A stretch of DNA of 64,000 nt, taken from assembly GCA_003415625.1 (NCBI GenBank), contig PYIU01000005.1, positions 4,283,001 to 4,347,000 on the forward strand. The letters are read 5' to 3'. The notes below the pieces were generated by a model. It did not search any database, was not told the DNA's origin, and was given only the letters and a program-made list of their open reading frames with translations. The position numbers and the translations under genes were made by a program. The DNA is from Aquanectria penicillioides. Its lineage: Eukaryota > Ascomycota > Sordariomycetes > Hypocreales > Nectriaceae. Shown here piece by piece: positions 11,901 through 23,135 of the stretch (position 1 is its first letter; each line of letters begins with the position of its first letter).

Positions 11901-12210
11901 TTAATTTAACGCCTCCAGTTCTTGTCTAATCTCGCATACCCTATGGATTCCTTCCGCTACGTAATCCACGTTTGCAGTTGTTAGCCCACAAATGGAGACT
12001 CTTGCGGATGGCAACACTTAAATGTGGTAAATATTACTCAGCTCATTGACTTGTTGTTGTGTCAATCCCAGATACGAGAACATTCCCGTCTGCTGTAGAA
12101 TATGTTCCCAGGCGCCTGGCGTTTCAGCACAATAAGCCTGGAGGTCTGAAATAGCCGAAGGCCTTCCAGCCGCGTTTTTCCTTTGTCCGACCATGTCACT
12201 AAGACTATCG
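11901..12210 (-). pseudogene. aspartate/aromatic aminotransferase C-terminal fragment
   Basis: The minus strand reads ETPGAWEHILQQTGMFSYLG and then LTQQQVNELSNIYHI, a stop, and in another register LPSARVSICGLTTANVDYVA to the end. These are the C-terminal landmarks of PLP-dependent aspartate aminotransferases: the TGMFSY..GL block and the RISMAGLN..NV block. Only about the last 90-100 residues remain, with a frameshift or stop between the two halves. No lysine-bearing catalytic core was found upstream, so this is a truncated relic. Confidence 0.8.
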
Positions 12211-12619
12211 ATATTTCATCGTCAATAGACGGGGTCTTGCTGTGTTTAGGGCCGCCTTTATATATGAACATGTTCCTCAATAATACTCTAATTGCCTTCC
12301 TTCTTCTAGCTCCAGGAAAGGCTAGTTTTGCAACCCCATGAGGGGGCCAACTCTCGAGGCGCAAGCATTGGCGTCGCATTACCGCTTCTTAGTTGATGAA
12401 CTACATTTCGGCTTAGCTAGTAGTGAGAGGAAGATGGGGTTGTGATTAGACTGGGGTGAGAGTGGGGACGGATGCGGATGCGGGTGGCGTCACGTCGAGG
12501 ATGTACAGAATTTCATTCTTTCAAACAATTTGACCTCGTTGCAATAGATTAATTTTGTGGCCCTGTGGATAATTTGGTTACTGCGTCCGCCTCTTCTCTC
12601 TCTTGCAGCGTCTTCCAGT

Positions 12620-13098
12620 GCAAGCACACCTTCTCCTTATATTTGTTGTCTATCAGCATCCAGTCGCTCCATCCCATTCTTCTACGCATGCCACGATACC
12701 TCTACTTGATTATTATGTCCGGTATTGTTACCGGCGTATCGATCGCGGCTGCGTCGAACTTTTACGCTTCTCTTTCAAATTTCCTTGGAATTGTAGGATA
12801 TTGGGCCGCATCCTATGTTAGCATTGCTCTTGTAGAACATCATGTGTTTCGCAAAGGGGATTATAAATCCTACATATCCCATCAATGGAACTCTAAAGAG
12901 CAGCCCCCATCTGGCATAGCTGCCTTGGCAGCACTTGTGTTGAGCTGTGGCCTGATTGTACCTTCGATAGACGCTACATAATATCCGGAGTGGTTTGCAG
13001 AGCGCACTAGCGATATTAGTGTCGAAGTGGGAATCTGCTTTAGCGCCGTCCTATACTGGGGTTTACGAACGTGGGAGGTTCAGCTCTTCAACAAGTGA
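12620..13098 (+). pseudogene. NCS1 (purine-cytosine) permease C-terminal fragment
   Basis: The segment from about 12620 encodes the C-terminal third of an NCS1-type nucleobase permease: a FSLYLLSISIQ helix start, MPRYLYLIIMS, FLGIVGYWAASYVSIALVEH, the loop FRKGDYKSYISHQWN, and PPSGIAALAALVL. A TAA at 12979-12981 interrupts it, yet the frame goes on as YPEWFAERTSDISVEVGICF and then the usual last helix before a final stop. The first two-thirds of the transporter is absent. The intact-length NCS1 gene at 31867-33395 is related but clearly a different copy. Confidence 0.82.
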
Positions 13099-13559
13099 AC
13101 TTGACATGACATCAACCTTTGGCGAGGATAGGCTTTGCAGCCTAGTCAATTTTGGCGTAATTCGGGTGTACATTGAATCCTAGGTTACATATTCCATTTG
13201 CACCATTATTGTACCGCCAACCGAAGAAATCTATCGACTTACAGTCGCATGACTTTCTTAGTAGCTTGGACGCAATATTTGTGGCGTTGCTGGTTATTGG
13301 TTATTTTGAATGGCCTTAGTATTTACAGTTGAATTTTTTCAAATATAAGTGTTTTCGAATACTTTACTAGCACCCTTTAGCACTATATTATTGTACTTTA
13401 TGCGATTCGACCTCCGTTACTATATGGACACAGCGGCTTATGTAGCTTGCATCGTTGCTGAGCAGAAAAGCGAATAATTTGGCGTCTCCATCAGGCCACC
13501 CAGGGCGGCCCAACGGGGCAGTTGAAGCAGTGTAGCTGATTGACCAATTTGTTTGTAAC

Positions 13560-14195
13560 ACCTTTACTTCTGCGAGCTGCTATTCTAATAGTATTCCAGC
13601 TTCAGAACACTTGCAATTATCGTGCAGATGAATATGATGGGAGCTTGCAAAATCGTTTCCGGTTTCCTCTAGCAGTTCTCGACACCGTTTGTGAAGCCAT
13701 TGGGCCACGGCGCGTGGGGTTCAGAATGTCGCCCTTCTACCGTTTTCAAGGAATGCGGGAGGCAGAGCCGCTTGCTCTTTTTGTTCCCTGGGCAAATACA
13801 ATTATTAATGCACGGCCGAACATTGCTTATCTTCCCACAGTAGAGGAACGGGCTGTAGGAGGATACCCCAAAGCACCCACGGAAAGTCGAGGACAGACTG
13901 GACTCTATTCGCAAAGTTGAACATGATGCTGGAGTTGGGTTTATTGCGGCTGGGGGCTACACTCTTGAATCCTCCATCTAGCATACGACCGAAACTAATG
14001 ATCTAGTCGCGTTTGGAAGATACTTTATCTGTACGAACCCTCCCAAAACTATAGTAAGATGATTCGACGTGACGTGGCGTTAATCTTGGATAGCAAATCC
14101 TGACCCCCCATCTCGAATCCGAAACGCCTCGGAGTGGAGGCCATATGAACAAAAAGATTTTACACTGAGACCGAAGAAGGTTATACTGAGTAAGC
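13560..14195 (+). pseudogene. Old Yellow Enzyme (NADH:flavin oxidoreductase) fragment
   Basis: C-terminal part of an OYE/12-oxophytodienoate reductase-like protein. Landmarks are CNYRADEYDGSLQNRFRFP (normally RTDEYGGS..NR.RF), AIGPRRVGFRMSPF, RFQGMREAEPLAL, and then, after a frame change near 13880, DSIRKVEHDAGVGFIAAGGY, HTTETNDLVAFGRYFI and PSRIRNASEW. A TAG near 13978 replaces what is usually a Gln codon. The FMN-binding N-terminal half is missing. It belongs to the same graveyard as its three left neighbours. Confidence 0.85.
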
Positions 14196-14633
14196 CCTGC
14201 TTCGTTGTCGCCATGACAGAGACAGTAATTTGGTATTTATTTACACTGTCTATAAACCTAATACAGCGTCAGATTGATGAGAAGAATTAGTATTTATGTA
14301 GATATGATCAAGAATTTCCGGGTGAATAAATAAAGAGGTGGTATTGAAAAGAAATGCTTGTGTATTACATTATTTCTATGGCGATGTTGTGCTTACACTA
14401 CATTGGCGCTGTGGCCTTGACAAGTTCCAGGAGCAGCGACGGCAAAGCAGTTGGAATTGTTTGCATGGCTTGCCTTCCTAGAATTAACAGTGAAGGGCCA
14501 TATTTGGTAGTCAACCCCTATAGAAGTTTGTTTATCACGGTAAATATAAAGCTGCATTAGAGGAGGAGGGAGCAATCCAAAACACCACAAATAACACCCT
14601 TTGATTCAACCTGCAATATTCTACTGAATTCCA
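14196..14633. other. intergenic, no gene seen
   Basis: About 440 bp between the OYE relic and the 3' end of the FAH-family gene. No feature found. Confidence 0.5.
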
Positions 14634-15573
14634 TTACTCGTCAATTATTCTGTTCGTTACACTCCCGATACCATCAATCTCCAACCTGACAACATCCCCA
14701 ACGTGTATCTCAAACTTGGCGAACTCGATACCTGTACCCCCCGGCCATGTTCCCGTCCCAATCAGCTCCCCGGGGTACAGCCGTGTGCTCTGTGAGATGT
14801 GCGCAATCGCTTCCCCCAAGGTAAATTTCAAGTCACAAGATTTGCACTCTGAGACGATCTTTTCATTCACGATCACCCGACCGGAAAGCATGTCTATCTT
14901 GGGCAAAATTTCATCGGCGCTGACGACCGTCGATGAAATGCTGTTTGCAAATGACTTTGCATGTTGGGGACCAAATCCGCTGCAACCAGAATTAGTTGTT
15001 GAGCTATTCCTCCCATCAAACAACTTGCCTATTCATCTCAGCTATTTGCACGTTCCGCGCACTGAAATCATTGAAAACACAGAACCCGGCAATGGCGGAA
15101 GTGGCTTCCTCTGGCGTAGCACTGAAAAGTGGCTTGCCTAGGATGATACCTAGTTCCAGTTCGACGTCCATGTATTCGCAGTACTTTGGGTAGTGAATTG
15201 GTGCTCCATCTGAATAAAATGCCAAGTGATTCGACTGGTAAAATATGGGTTGCTTGTACCATAGATTGCAGGGCTTAAATCCAGGGAAATCCCACCCAGT
15301 AACGGCTGAGTAGACTGTTCCGAGCTTGTGGTAGAATGGAAGATACAACTGCGTCATACCTGCAGATGCTCCGTAGTAATGCCTCTCAAAGAGCATTAGG
15401 TCACGATATGACCGTGGCTGCAATGCCAGATCTCGTTTGAGGGGGTCGGTTGCATCTGGCGGGTTGTTCCGGAGTACTCCAAGGCAAACAGACTCTAACG
15501 CAGTCATGTTTTCTTCATTGAATTCGCTGTTGTCAAGATTAAGGATCTTGCCACTGATTCTATGGTACTTCAT
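14634..15573 (-). CDS. FAH-family hydrolase (fumarylacetoacetase / 2-keto-4-pentenoate hydratase-like)
   Basis: Two exons on the minus strand, 15573-15029 and 14979-14634, giving about 296 aa. The ATG (15573) opens MKYHRISGKI; upstream in-frame codons have no better start. The FAH fold is shown by MDVELELGIILGKPL (metal-binding Glu pair), GFCVFNDFSARN (metal-binding Asp) and the C-terminal LYPGELIGTGTWPGGTG. The intron at 14980-15028 uses a GC donor (AG|GCAAGT). That splice gives MNSGFGPQHAKSF, which matches the family, whereas the nearby GTTGTT gives a wrong frame. Members hydrolyse C-C bonds in beta-diketo acids of aromatic or sugar-acid catabolism; the substrate is unknown. The gene is intact beside a row of dead oxidoreductases. 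Confidence 0.88.
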
Positions 15574-16767
15574 AGCTGCTATTGTACAATGCGATCTAAA
15601 AAGTGACGAATGCGTTACTTGACGCTGGATGGAATCTGGATGAAAGCGGGGTTGTGATATTTGAGTTTTATCATGCGATACTTCGATCATTTGGATGGTG
15701 ATCACGGACAATCGCACGGTACAGGCCAATCACGGCCAATCGGGTTTTGTCTCTCCGGCAAAACGACACCACCCAGCATGATGTGGATCTGAGACAATTG
15801 GACCCTCGTTATAACAAATGACTGCTTGTCGACCAGGGCATTCATTGTCTGTGGTTCTCTGTACTGGCTGAAATGAAAATAATCGGAGTTCACTTGACGT
15901 CAGCGACATTCATGCGGTGCCAGATGCATGGTCTCCTCGCCATCATGATTAAGTTTTCAGCATCAGAGCTCCATCCTTGTCACACTTTCCTAAGCCTGCG
16001 CTTTCCTGAGCTATTCATAGGTTATTTTCTCTTGGTCGAGATGAATGTGCAGTCACTCGAGAAAGACCGTGTTCCATGATAATTCTCGAGTGAAAATATT
16101 TTTCCTATCGAGAAATCTAACTTATACGCCGCAGTGCTGTTAAGAATCATTCTGCAGAGTAGTTGGCACAATAGGCCTGCCTATCGGAAATCATCCTCGG
16201 TAAAGCGGGGATATCGATATGGCTGTTCCCCAGAATTGCTTTTGCAATAATCCACAGATGCAAAGAATAATGAATCGAGTCTTTACTAACCTAAGTTTAG
16301 TTCAATGGGATTATCCGTGCCAAGCAGGCCCAGCTCCCACTTTGCCAAGATGATATAAGTTGCAGCTGGGCAGTCCCCACGCCACCTGTCAGTTCGACCG
16401 TTCCATGCTGATCCAAATGTCAGCAGATCGCGGCTACATGTCTAAAGATAGAAAGAAAAAACGGATAACTTGATTACACTTTATGTTTCACTAGTTTTAG
16501 ACGTTCCCAACCGCCTGATGTTGCTTACTTCCATCAGACACAATAAATCTAGTCCGCTCTATTAGATTCCATCCCTTTAAAGCACCAATTGAAAACCCTG
16601 CTACGCCGATATTTCAGGATTGACATTACATTCTCCTCGTCTCATTTATAGATTGAAATATCACACTTATGTAACGACTGCAACCTGGACTACCATAAGT
16701 TGTCAAGTGTGCCCCTGACCTATGTACGATAATTTCACTATGGCATGCATATTGTGGAGTGAATTGC
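15574..16767. other. intergenic, no gene seen
   Basis: About 1.2 kb covering the upstream region of the FAH-family gene and the 3' flank of the amino-acid permease. Only short non-homologous frames. Confidence 0.5.
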
Positions 16768-18515
16768 TTAATCCTGCAGGGAAGGAGAAGGTTTCCCCTT
16801 CAGCCTCAGCATCCGCAATACCTCGTTCCAAAACCCAACGGGAGGTTCGGAAAAGGTCTCCTCGTATGCGTCAATAACAGGCTTATCCCAGACCAGATCT
16901 GCCTCGGCTGCCTTCGTGACCTTTGTCCTCTTGAGGACCTTCCAGAATGTATAGGTAACAACAGCCAGGAACACCATAGTGTAGTAGGAGAAGAAGGTAC
17001 CAATATCCCACCAGCCTGGCAGAAAGGTAGCATAACCATAGCAACCCAAAATTACCGTCATAGCACAGCCACCGATATATGCACAGTATGGTTGACCCCA
17101 TCCTTTGTATGGAAGAGTGTTGCGATCAATCCCCTGAGCCTCCAGGGCACGGTAGAAGCATACGTAAGTGTAGCACATAATGATATAATCAATCAGTTGC
17201 GCAGCCTCGGTCAAGTTGCCCAGCCAGGTTACGGCTTGGGCAGTACCCTTGCTAATAGCTAGCAGTGAGAGCAGAGGGAAAATCATAGTCACCATGAAGC
17301 AGAAGTAAGGAATACCATTCCGAGTGCACCTTTTGAAGATGGCTGGGGCTTGGCCTTCAAGCGCAAGACCGTACAGTGATCGCATAGCGCAGTAGGTGTA
17401 AGCATTGCCGGCGGAGAAGATGCTCGATACCAACAAGGCGTTGACGATATGGGGCAAAACTTTAATGTCCATATTTTGCATGGCAATAACATAGGGCGAT
17501 GCATTAGCGGTACCCGAGCCCGCATTTACGTTCAGCGTTGGGTCATTATATGGCAAGATGATGCCCACGCACAGCGCTCCGCCGATGAAGAAGAAACCGA
17601 ATCGCCAATACACGGTCTTGAACGCTTGTTTGAGGTAGATGCGAGGCCTTTTAGTCTCACCGGCCACCATGGCGAGATACTCGGGCCCCACGATGGTGAA
17701 TGCTGCAGACCAGAGCGCTCCGAGGAACCCTTCGAACCGTCCAAGGCTGCCAGTGGTTATGTATTCTGCAAACGAACCCCTGTCACACGGCAGTCAGTAT
17801 GAGGCTCGCTTGCGGCGACAAAGCTCAAGAGCAGCGGAGGTACCACTTACGGATCTCTCCAATACCGAAACCCATATGCATCGTGCTGAGGGTTCCCGCC
17901 AACCATTGTGACAAAGGTGAAGGAAAACACCAGCAGGATTAAGAAGAATTTGCCAGTAGACAACCAAAACTCAGCCTCGCCGTAGTATTGGACGGCGAAG
18001 ATGTTGAGGATGGCGTACAGGGCAATGCACACCAGACAAACGGCCCACACCGGAATGTCGTCGCGCCAGAAGGTCAAGACCAAGTTCAGAGCCGTGATCT
18101 CGAAGGGAATGAGTGCCGCTTCGTACAAGAAGAAGTTCCAGCCAGCCATGAAGCCGAACGACTCGTCAACCCATTTGCCCGCGAAACGGATGAAGGAGGC
18201 CGAGATAGGCATATACACGGCCATCTCCGCCATGCAGTTATTGACAAGGCCGAGGATGCACGAGTAGAGAGTGTACGCCAGAAACAAGCTGCCTGGTCCG
18301 CCCTCCATGAGACCGCTACTGATGCTCACGAACAGGGCTGTGCCGATAGAACCTCCAACAGCAATCAACTGGATCTGTCGGTTCCCCAAATGGCGCTTGA
18401 GGCCGTCGACATTGCCAAGCGGCTCGACAGCTCCCACATCATAATCATCAGGCTTGGACGCAACGTTCTTCTCGTTGAATGATGCGTCCTTTTCTCCTCC
18501 ATGTATTTCAGCCAT
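16768..18515 (-). CDS. amino-acid permease (AAT/YAT family)
   Basis: Two exons, 18515-17851 and 17779-16768, joined over a 71-nt intron (GTAAGT ... GACAG), giving about 558 aa, typical of fungal AAT permeases. The polar N-terminus leads into LKRHLGNRQIQLIAVGGSIG, the signature of the first helix (GTALF follows). About twelve membrane helices follow, including FGFMAGWNFFLYEAALIPFE and, after the intron, GALWSAAFTIVGPEYLAMVA with GETKRPR. The cytosolic tail is short. It imports amino acids across the plasma membrane; specificity is not readable. GATA motifs lie 0.5-0.65 kb upstream, compatible with nitrogen control. The gene is intact. Confidence 0.92.
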
Positions 18516-19043
18516 TTTTGACTCGATTCGAAAACGCGGGCTCTTGTGTGAGGTATTTGCGTTTTCCTCCTCGGTCGGGAGGGGCGCTAGTTCGAGTCGA
18601 TGGATGCCTATTTGGTCGCCTTAAATGATGGCGATTGAATTTTGCAGACTGCAAGAGGTTTGCAAAGGGGATTTGCTTGCAATGTATTGATAGCTAAGTC
18701 AATGAAAGTAGAGAGAAAGGAGAAAGAAGCAAGAAACAAGAAAAACCCCCAATGCGTATTGGTGGTTCCTAGCAGTTCATGCATGTCGATTTATAGCAAA
18801 CTTTCCAATTGAACCAAACAACAGTGACCCATTGGGCAGCCGGGCAAGGGATCACCCATGATGATGCCCTGGTCAGCGAAGGTGGGATGTTTAGACTTTG
18901 AACTCGAAAATCATACCTCGCGACCATCAAGCTATCGCCGCAAGGAGATGTTGGGTGGTCAGAGGTAAATAACTATCCTGCAATATGTTACAAATTCCGT
19001 GGGGCCCTGTGCTTCGTTCATCCGGGGCCGTGCTATTGGCTTC

Positions 19044-19050
19044 AGATAAG
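19044..19050 (+). promoter_or_regulatory. GATA motif upstream of permease
   Basis: AGATAAG, a consensus for AreA/Nit2-type GATA factors, about 530 bp upstream of the permease start. Function is inferred from family knowledge. Confidence 0.3.
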
Positions 19051-19155
19051 GGATATCAGGGATGCGACCCATCCCCCTTGCGACAGTGACTTGCGGTAAG
19101 TAAGAGCTGCTCGTTAATGACGCCACAGATACGGTAAGCCCGTCAATGACGCCCT

Positions 19156-19162
19156 AGATAAG
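19156..19162 (+). promoter_or_regulatory. second GATA motif upstream of permease
   Basis: TAGATAAG-type site about 640 bp upstream of the permease start, inside an imperfect repeat in which AATGACGCC occurs twice (from 19117 and 19145). Confidence 0.3.
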
Positions 19163-20595
19163 CGCATTAATCCTTACGTCGGCGAACCCGACAACAGGGC
19201 CTTGAGCTAGGTGTTGTGACGTTGTATCCGTGCAATGAGGCCAATCAGGTGCCGTTTACCCAAAGTATTGGGACGGTGCTGAATCAATGTGTAATGGTAT
19301 CACGGTTGCAAGTATGCAGTTAGGCAGCAGTTAAGTCTAGATAGACTAGGAAGGTGTCGTCTCTTGGTTCACAACCCTGATGCTTGAGGCTTTATTCATT
19401 TGCCCACTTCCATGTACGTGGCGAATCTATCCGCATTGCGTGACCTGGATGAAACACCGATGACTAATCTTAGTTTGGATGCACGTGATTGGACCGAGTA
19501 GTTATATGTCGATGAGATGCCAGAGTTGGTTAGGTAGGAGTTTAATCACTGAAAATGTGGTCCGTCAGTGCCAGTGTCCCAGTACGTGGTAGACAAAAAG
19601 AAAGAATGGAGAGGTCATGAGCCCCCGCTAACTAGTAGCTAGACTGTAGTTTCTATATCTTAACTTATATTGATCCGTCTTCTTCCAAGTTCAGAGGTCA
19701 CTGCGGCCACTATTCCGCTGGTTTGTAGCATCGCGCGGGGCACCATTGGCTCTAGGGTAGGTTGTTTGACGAAGGCCCTGGCAATTAATCCAGTATCACA
19801 ATTTACCAGTTGGATAAAAAAGAGAGATATCACAGTGGCTCGTTGCAGTCTAGAGGTCTCTTTTAACAGTATTTGTTTTAATTATGAGTTCCTTTGGCAT
19901 CCTGAGCGATGGCATGCCTGAAACAAGTCGAATGTGCACGCTCAACGATAGCGGGTATAATATTTGGATGAAGGTGTTTCTTGCTTTTATACTAAACAAT
20001 TTATTAACAAGAGTGCTAGCATGCTAACTATTCGAGGTTTACCCCGTGCCCCATAGCAGATACCAAGATACCAGCCGCTTCAAGTTTAGGATATGCTGTG
20101 AGAACGAGATTGTGTCCGATGGCGCGCTTTTTGGGATCAAGAAAGGAGACAGGCAGATGCGATTGTGCTTGAACGTTTGGTACGTAACAGTTTATGTAGT
20201 CCAATGATTCATTAATTTTGCCAATTAATTACAGCATTATATTGAGATCAGGCATAGATCATGGACTGAGCAGACTTCGGGGAGTTGGGTATTACGCACA
20301 CTTGCGCTCTACATATTTTCTCCGTTTTCATGGAGCCAGCTACCCATGAGCCCATCTGGAGTGCTTTCAACTGAGATAGAAGACAATAATCAATATCTAG
20401 GTTGGAATTACTACTGTCTATCCGCATCAAAACCTCTCACGTTGCACGGCTACGACCCTTGTACTAACTTTATTTGAGGAAACAGAAGTTGATAGGGAGC
20501 AGTTTGCATGTTTGTAATGTTATACCAATGTGAAAAATTGATAATCTTCTATTGACTAGATACATTGAGACGAAACGCGCAAGGGTATCTCACTT

Positions 20596-21775
20596 TTATT
20601 TTAACGGCCGCATCTCGTTCATGGTCTGTTGGAGATACGTTATCTGGTCGTTCACCCACCTTTCCATCTCGTCAAAGTTGACAGTCTCCACACGACAATG
20701 CCCCGGTGTTTCCTCTTCATCTGACTTCTTCACGTTGTCGGAATACTTCTTTCGCAACGCGCTTAGCATCATGTCAGTTCTCTTGTTCAGATTATCTAAG
20801 CGGTAGGTCGTCCACTGATAAAATAGCTCGGTAAGGTGTGATTCATCTCGTACGTTAGCGTTTGTAGTGTCATCTACCAAAGCTGGGTCTCTGGGACGGA
20901 ATGATGTTACAATAGTGATTCGCTCAGGCATGTTGGTCACTGGAAGAGCAACGTGAGAAATGTAGCGTCCCTGGAGCACCACGGCGTTGCCCTATTGATA
21001 GAAGGGGTGAATTAGATGGCACGGAAATCGACATCAACGAAACAAGGGTGGCCAAAATCACTTACCATTTCTGGGGCTCGGACGCTTAGGGTCTTTCCAT
21101 CCCCCCCATCAATACTGTTTCGCCTCCCTCCATGTCACGACTATCAGACAGCATGACTACACAAACAAAAGGATGCGAGTCCTTGTGCCAGTTAACAATG
21201 GCATTTTCATATTTTTGAGCTTCTGAATTTCCTGACTTGGAGGGGGGCTCAAGCGTGGCTACTGGCGGTACCACAGGTGTTGCCCTCAAGCCATCCAGCC
21301 CGTCAGCTCCTAGTTGGATGTTTGTGTGGCATATCTCGTAGTTCATTGCAGGCACGAGGTCTACACCTGCGATGTCGCTGACGATCTTCAAGACCTCGGG
21401 AGAATTCCAAAAGGATTGAATGAAAGGCGCGTATCTCTGGGCCATTCCACGAAGCATGGCTGAGCCCGGGAGGGTCTGGTGAAGACAATTGTCGACCACC
21501 TTGGGACTGAATAGCTCGCGGCGGTGCTCCAGGACCGCTTCGTACGACAGCAGGGGAAACGGATCTGAAGCAGCGACTGAGGAGATGGGAGTGTCGTCCA
21601 GCTTGAGGTCCTTCATGGCGAGAACACGCGCTGGTGGAGAGTAAACGAGATGCTTAGACGCGTTGAAGGTGCTGGCTGGCGTCTCGGAACCAATTGGCTC
21701 TGGAGCCGTGTATGCGGCATGGGATGGGCCTGGGGCAAGCGCCGACATGGGAGTCTGAACTAGCGGGGCCGACAT
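20596..21775 (-). CDS. 2-oxoglutarate/Fe(II)-type oxygenase, one frameshift
   Basis: Exon 1 is 21775-21066 and exon 2 is 20991-20596, with a 74-nt intron (GTAAGT ... CAATAG). Length would be about 368 aa. The candidate iron ligands are in NWHKDSHPFVCVVML (His-x-Asp) and GRYISHVALP (distal His), and the 2-oxoglutarate Arg is in ERITIVTSFRPR. In exon 1 the frame breaks at a run of seven G (plus-strand C, 21101-21107). With the run one base longer, the frame continues as GKTLSVRAPEM straight into the splice site; as it stands it stops after 4 residues. The ATG at 21775 was chosen because the longer frame opens with TTG. A TATA-like CATAAATATGG lies about 110 bp upstream. Substrate unknown. Confidence 0.75.
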
Positions 21776-23135
21776 GATTTTCGACGATTGACAGACAAGA
21801 TAAGATATGATGCTGGTTTTGGTGTTGGGTGTCAAGATATGGGGATGTTTGTGTGTTTGGCTGGCAGAGGAAAACAGCCAAAGCCATATTTATGCTGCCT
21901 AACGAACCGCATAGCTCGAGCATGGTGATGGGTAATGGAAACCTACACTATGAAGGAGGCGTCTGAAAAACGAATTTGGCTATGTTTTCCGTAGTGTGGT
22001 AGCACCTAATAAGCGCGCAGTCGACAACTGCCGATGACCGGCTCATCGACGACAGCCTCTGATTTGGTCGACGCTTATCGGCGCAACACCCTCATTAGTC
22101 ACCCGCCGGAATTGTGTCTCGTGACCAAAGGCAGAGCTAATCAGGAAGCAGAGTTACCAGGGAAACTCTTCTTGATCTCCTCACTATCTACGTCGGCTTA
22201 ACCGATGTAGCGGGAGCCTGCATGTCCCCTATCGAGCCTGAGAACCGCCATTCCCGAAATGGCACGTTTTTGCGGTTATTGGCAGCCCGGCCTTGCTCCG
22301 AGCCTTGTGATCCCTCGCATTCCTCGTGCTTAGCTTGACAGTCTGGGGCATGGAACCCGGAGACAAGACATGATTCGTCACAGGACGGTCCTTTGCTTGA
22401 CTTATCGCGAGACACACAATTTCACCTTTCTTTTTTAATGCACATGTATCTCTCCAGCTTACCAGCCAACAGTCAACAGTCGAGTCCTCTGACCACCACC
22501 CGATTCCAGTGCAGCCATTGTTCAAAATGAAACCAGAAACCTGTAGGTTACATGGCTCGCCATTTATATTTCCGTCAACCTAGTCGCATTGAGTTACTGT
22601 AGCAGACTGAACGTCCCCCGCAAGCGATTTGTTTCCGTGTACATTCCTCAACACTGCAAGTCACCCAAAAACACAGATCCCACACGTGTTTTGGTCGCTG
22701 TCTTGGCAGCATCCGTCACAACTTGGTCACTCTGTGCGAGATCTTTGGCATATTAGAGATTGACAAGCTAGTAGGTTTCGTTGCTACTTGCAATCTTGAT
22801 GTAACCAGTAGGTGTTCAAGTGAAATCACCAGAAAACTTTGTCAGCCAGGTTAGGGTAAATGTACAACCACTATGTATCAATGCCCAGTTGCTACCGAAA
22901 AAATTGTAGGGAGAGGTTTGTCCTTGCTCGGAACAGCAAATATCGACATAGTGATGCGATCCTACTTTCGTCCAGGCTACCCGTGGTAAATAAAAAACCT
23001 CAAATTAAATGCGCCCCAGAAAATACGCATATAAAAATCGAGTACGAGGAAATGGACGCAAGGTTATATCAGACCAACAATCGTCTCCTAGGACTATGTA
23101 GTAGAATGCGATGTAGATTATTCCGAATATGTGCA
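21776..23135. other. intergenic, no gene seen
   Basis: Shared upstream region of the oxygenase and downstream flank of the helical-protein gene. Minus-strand frames at 22188-22525 show no recognisable domain. Confidence 0.45.

Larger units (their letters stand above)
18516..20595. other. intergenic with permease upstream region
   Basis: About 2.1 kb. GCTATAAATC on the minus strand near 18790-18799 is a TATA-like element roughly 280 bp before the permease ATG. The GATA motifs are listed separately. No coding sequence was recognised; open frames at 19670-19921 and 20248-20430 have no family resemblance. Confidence 0.45.
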
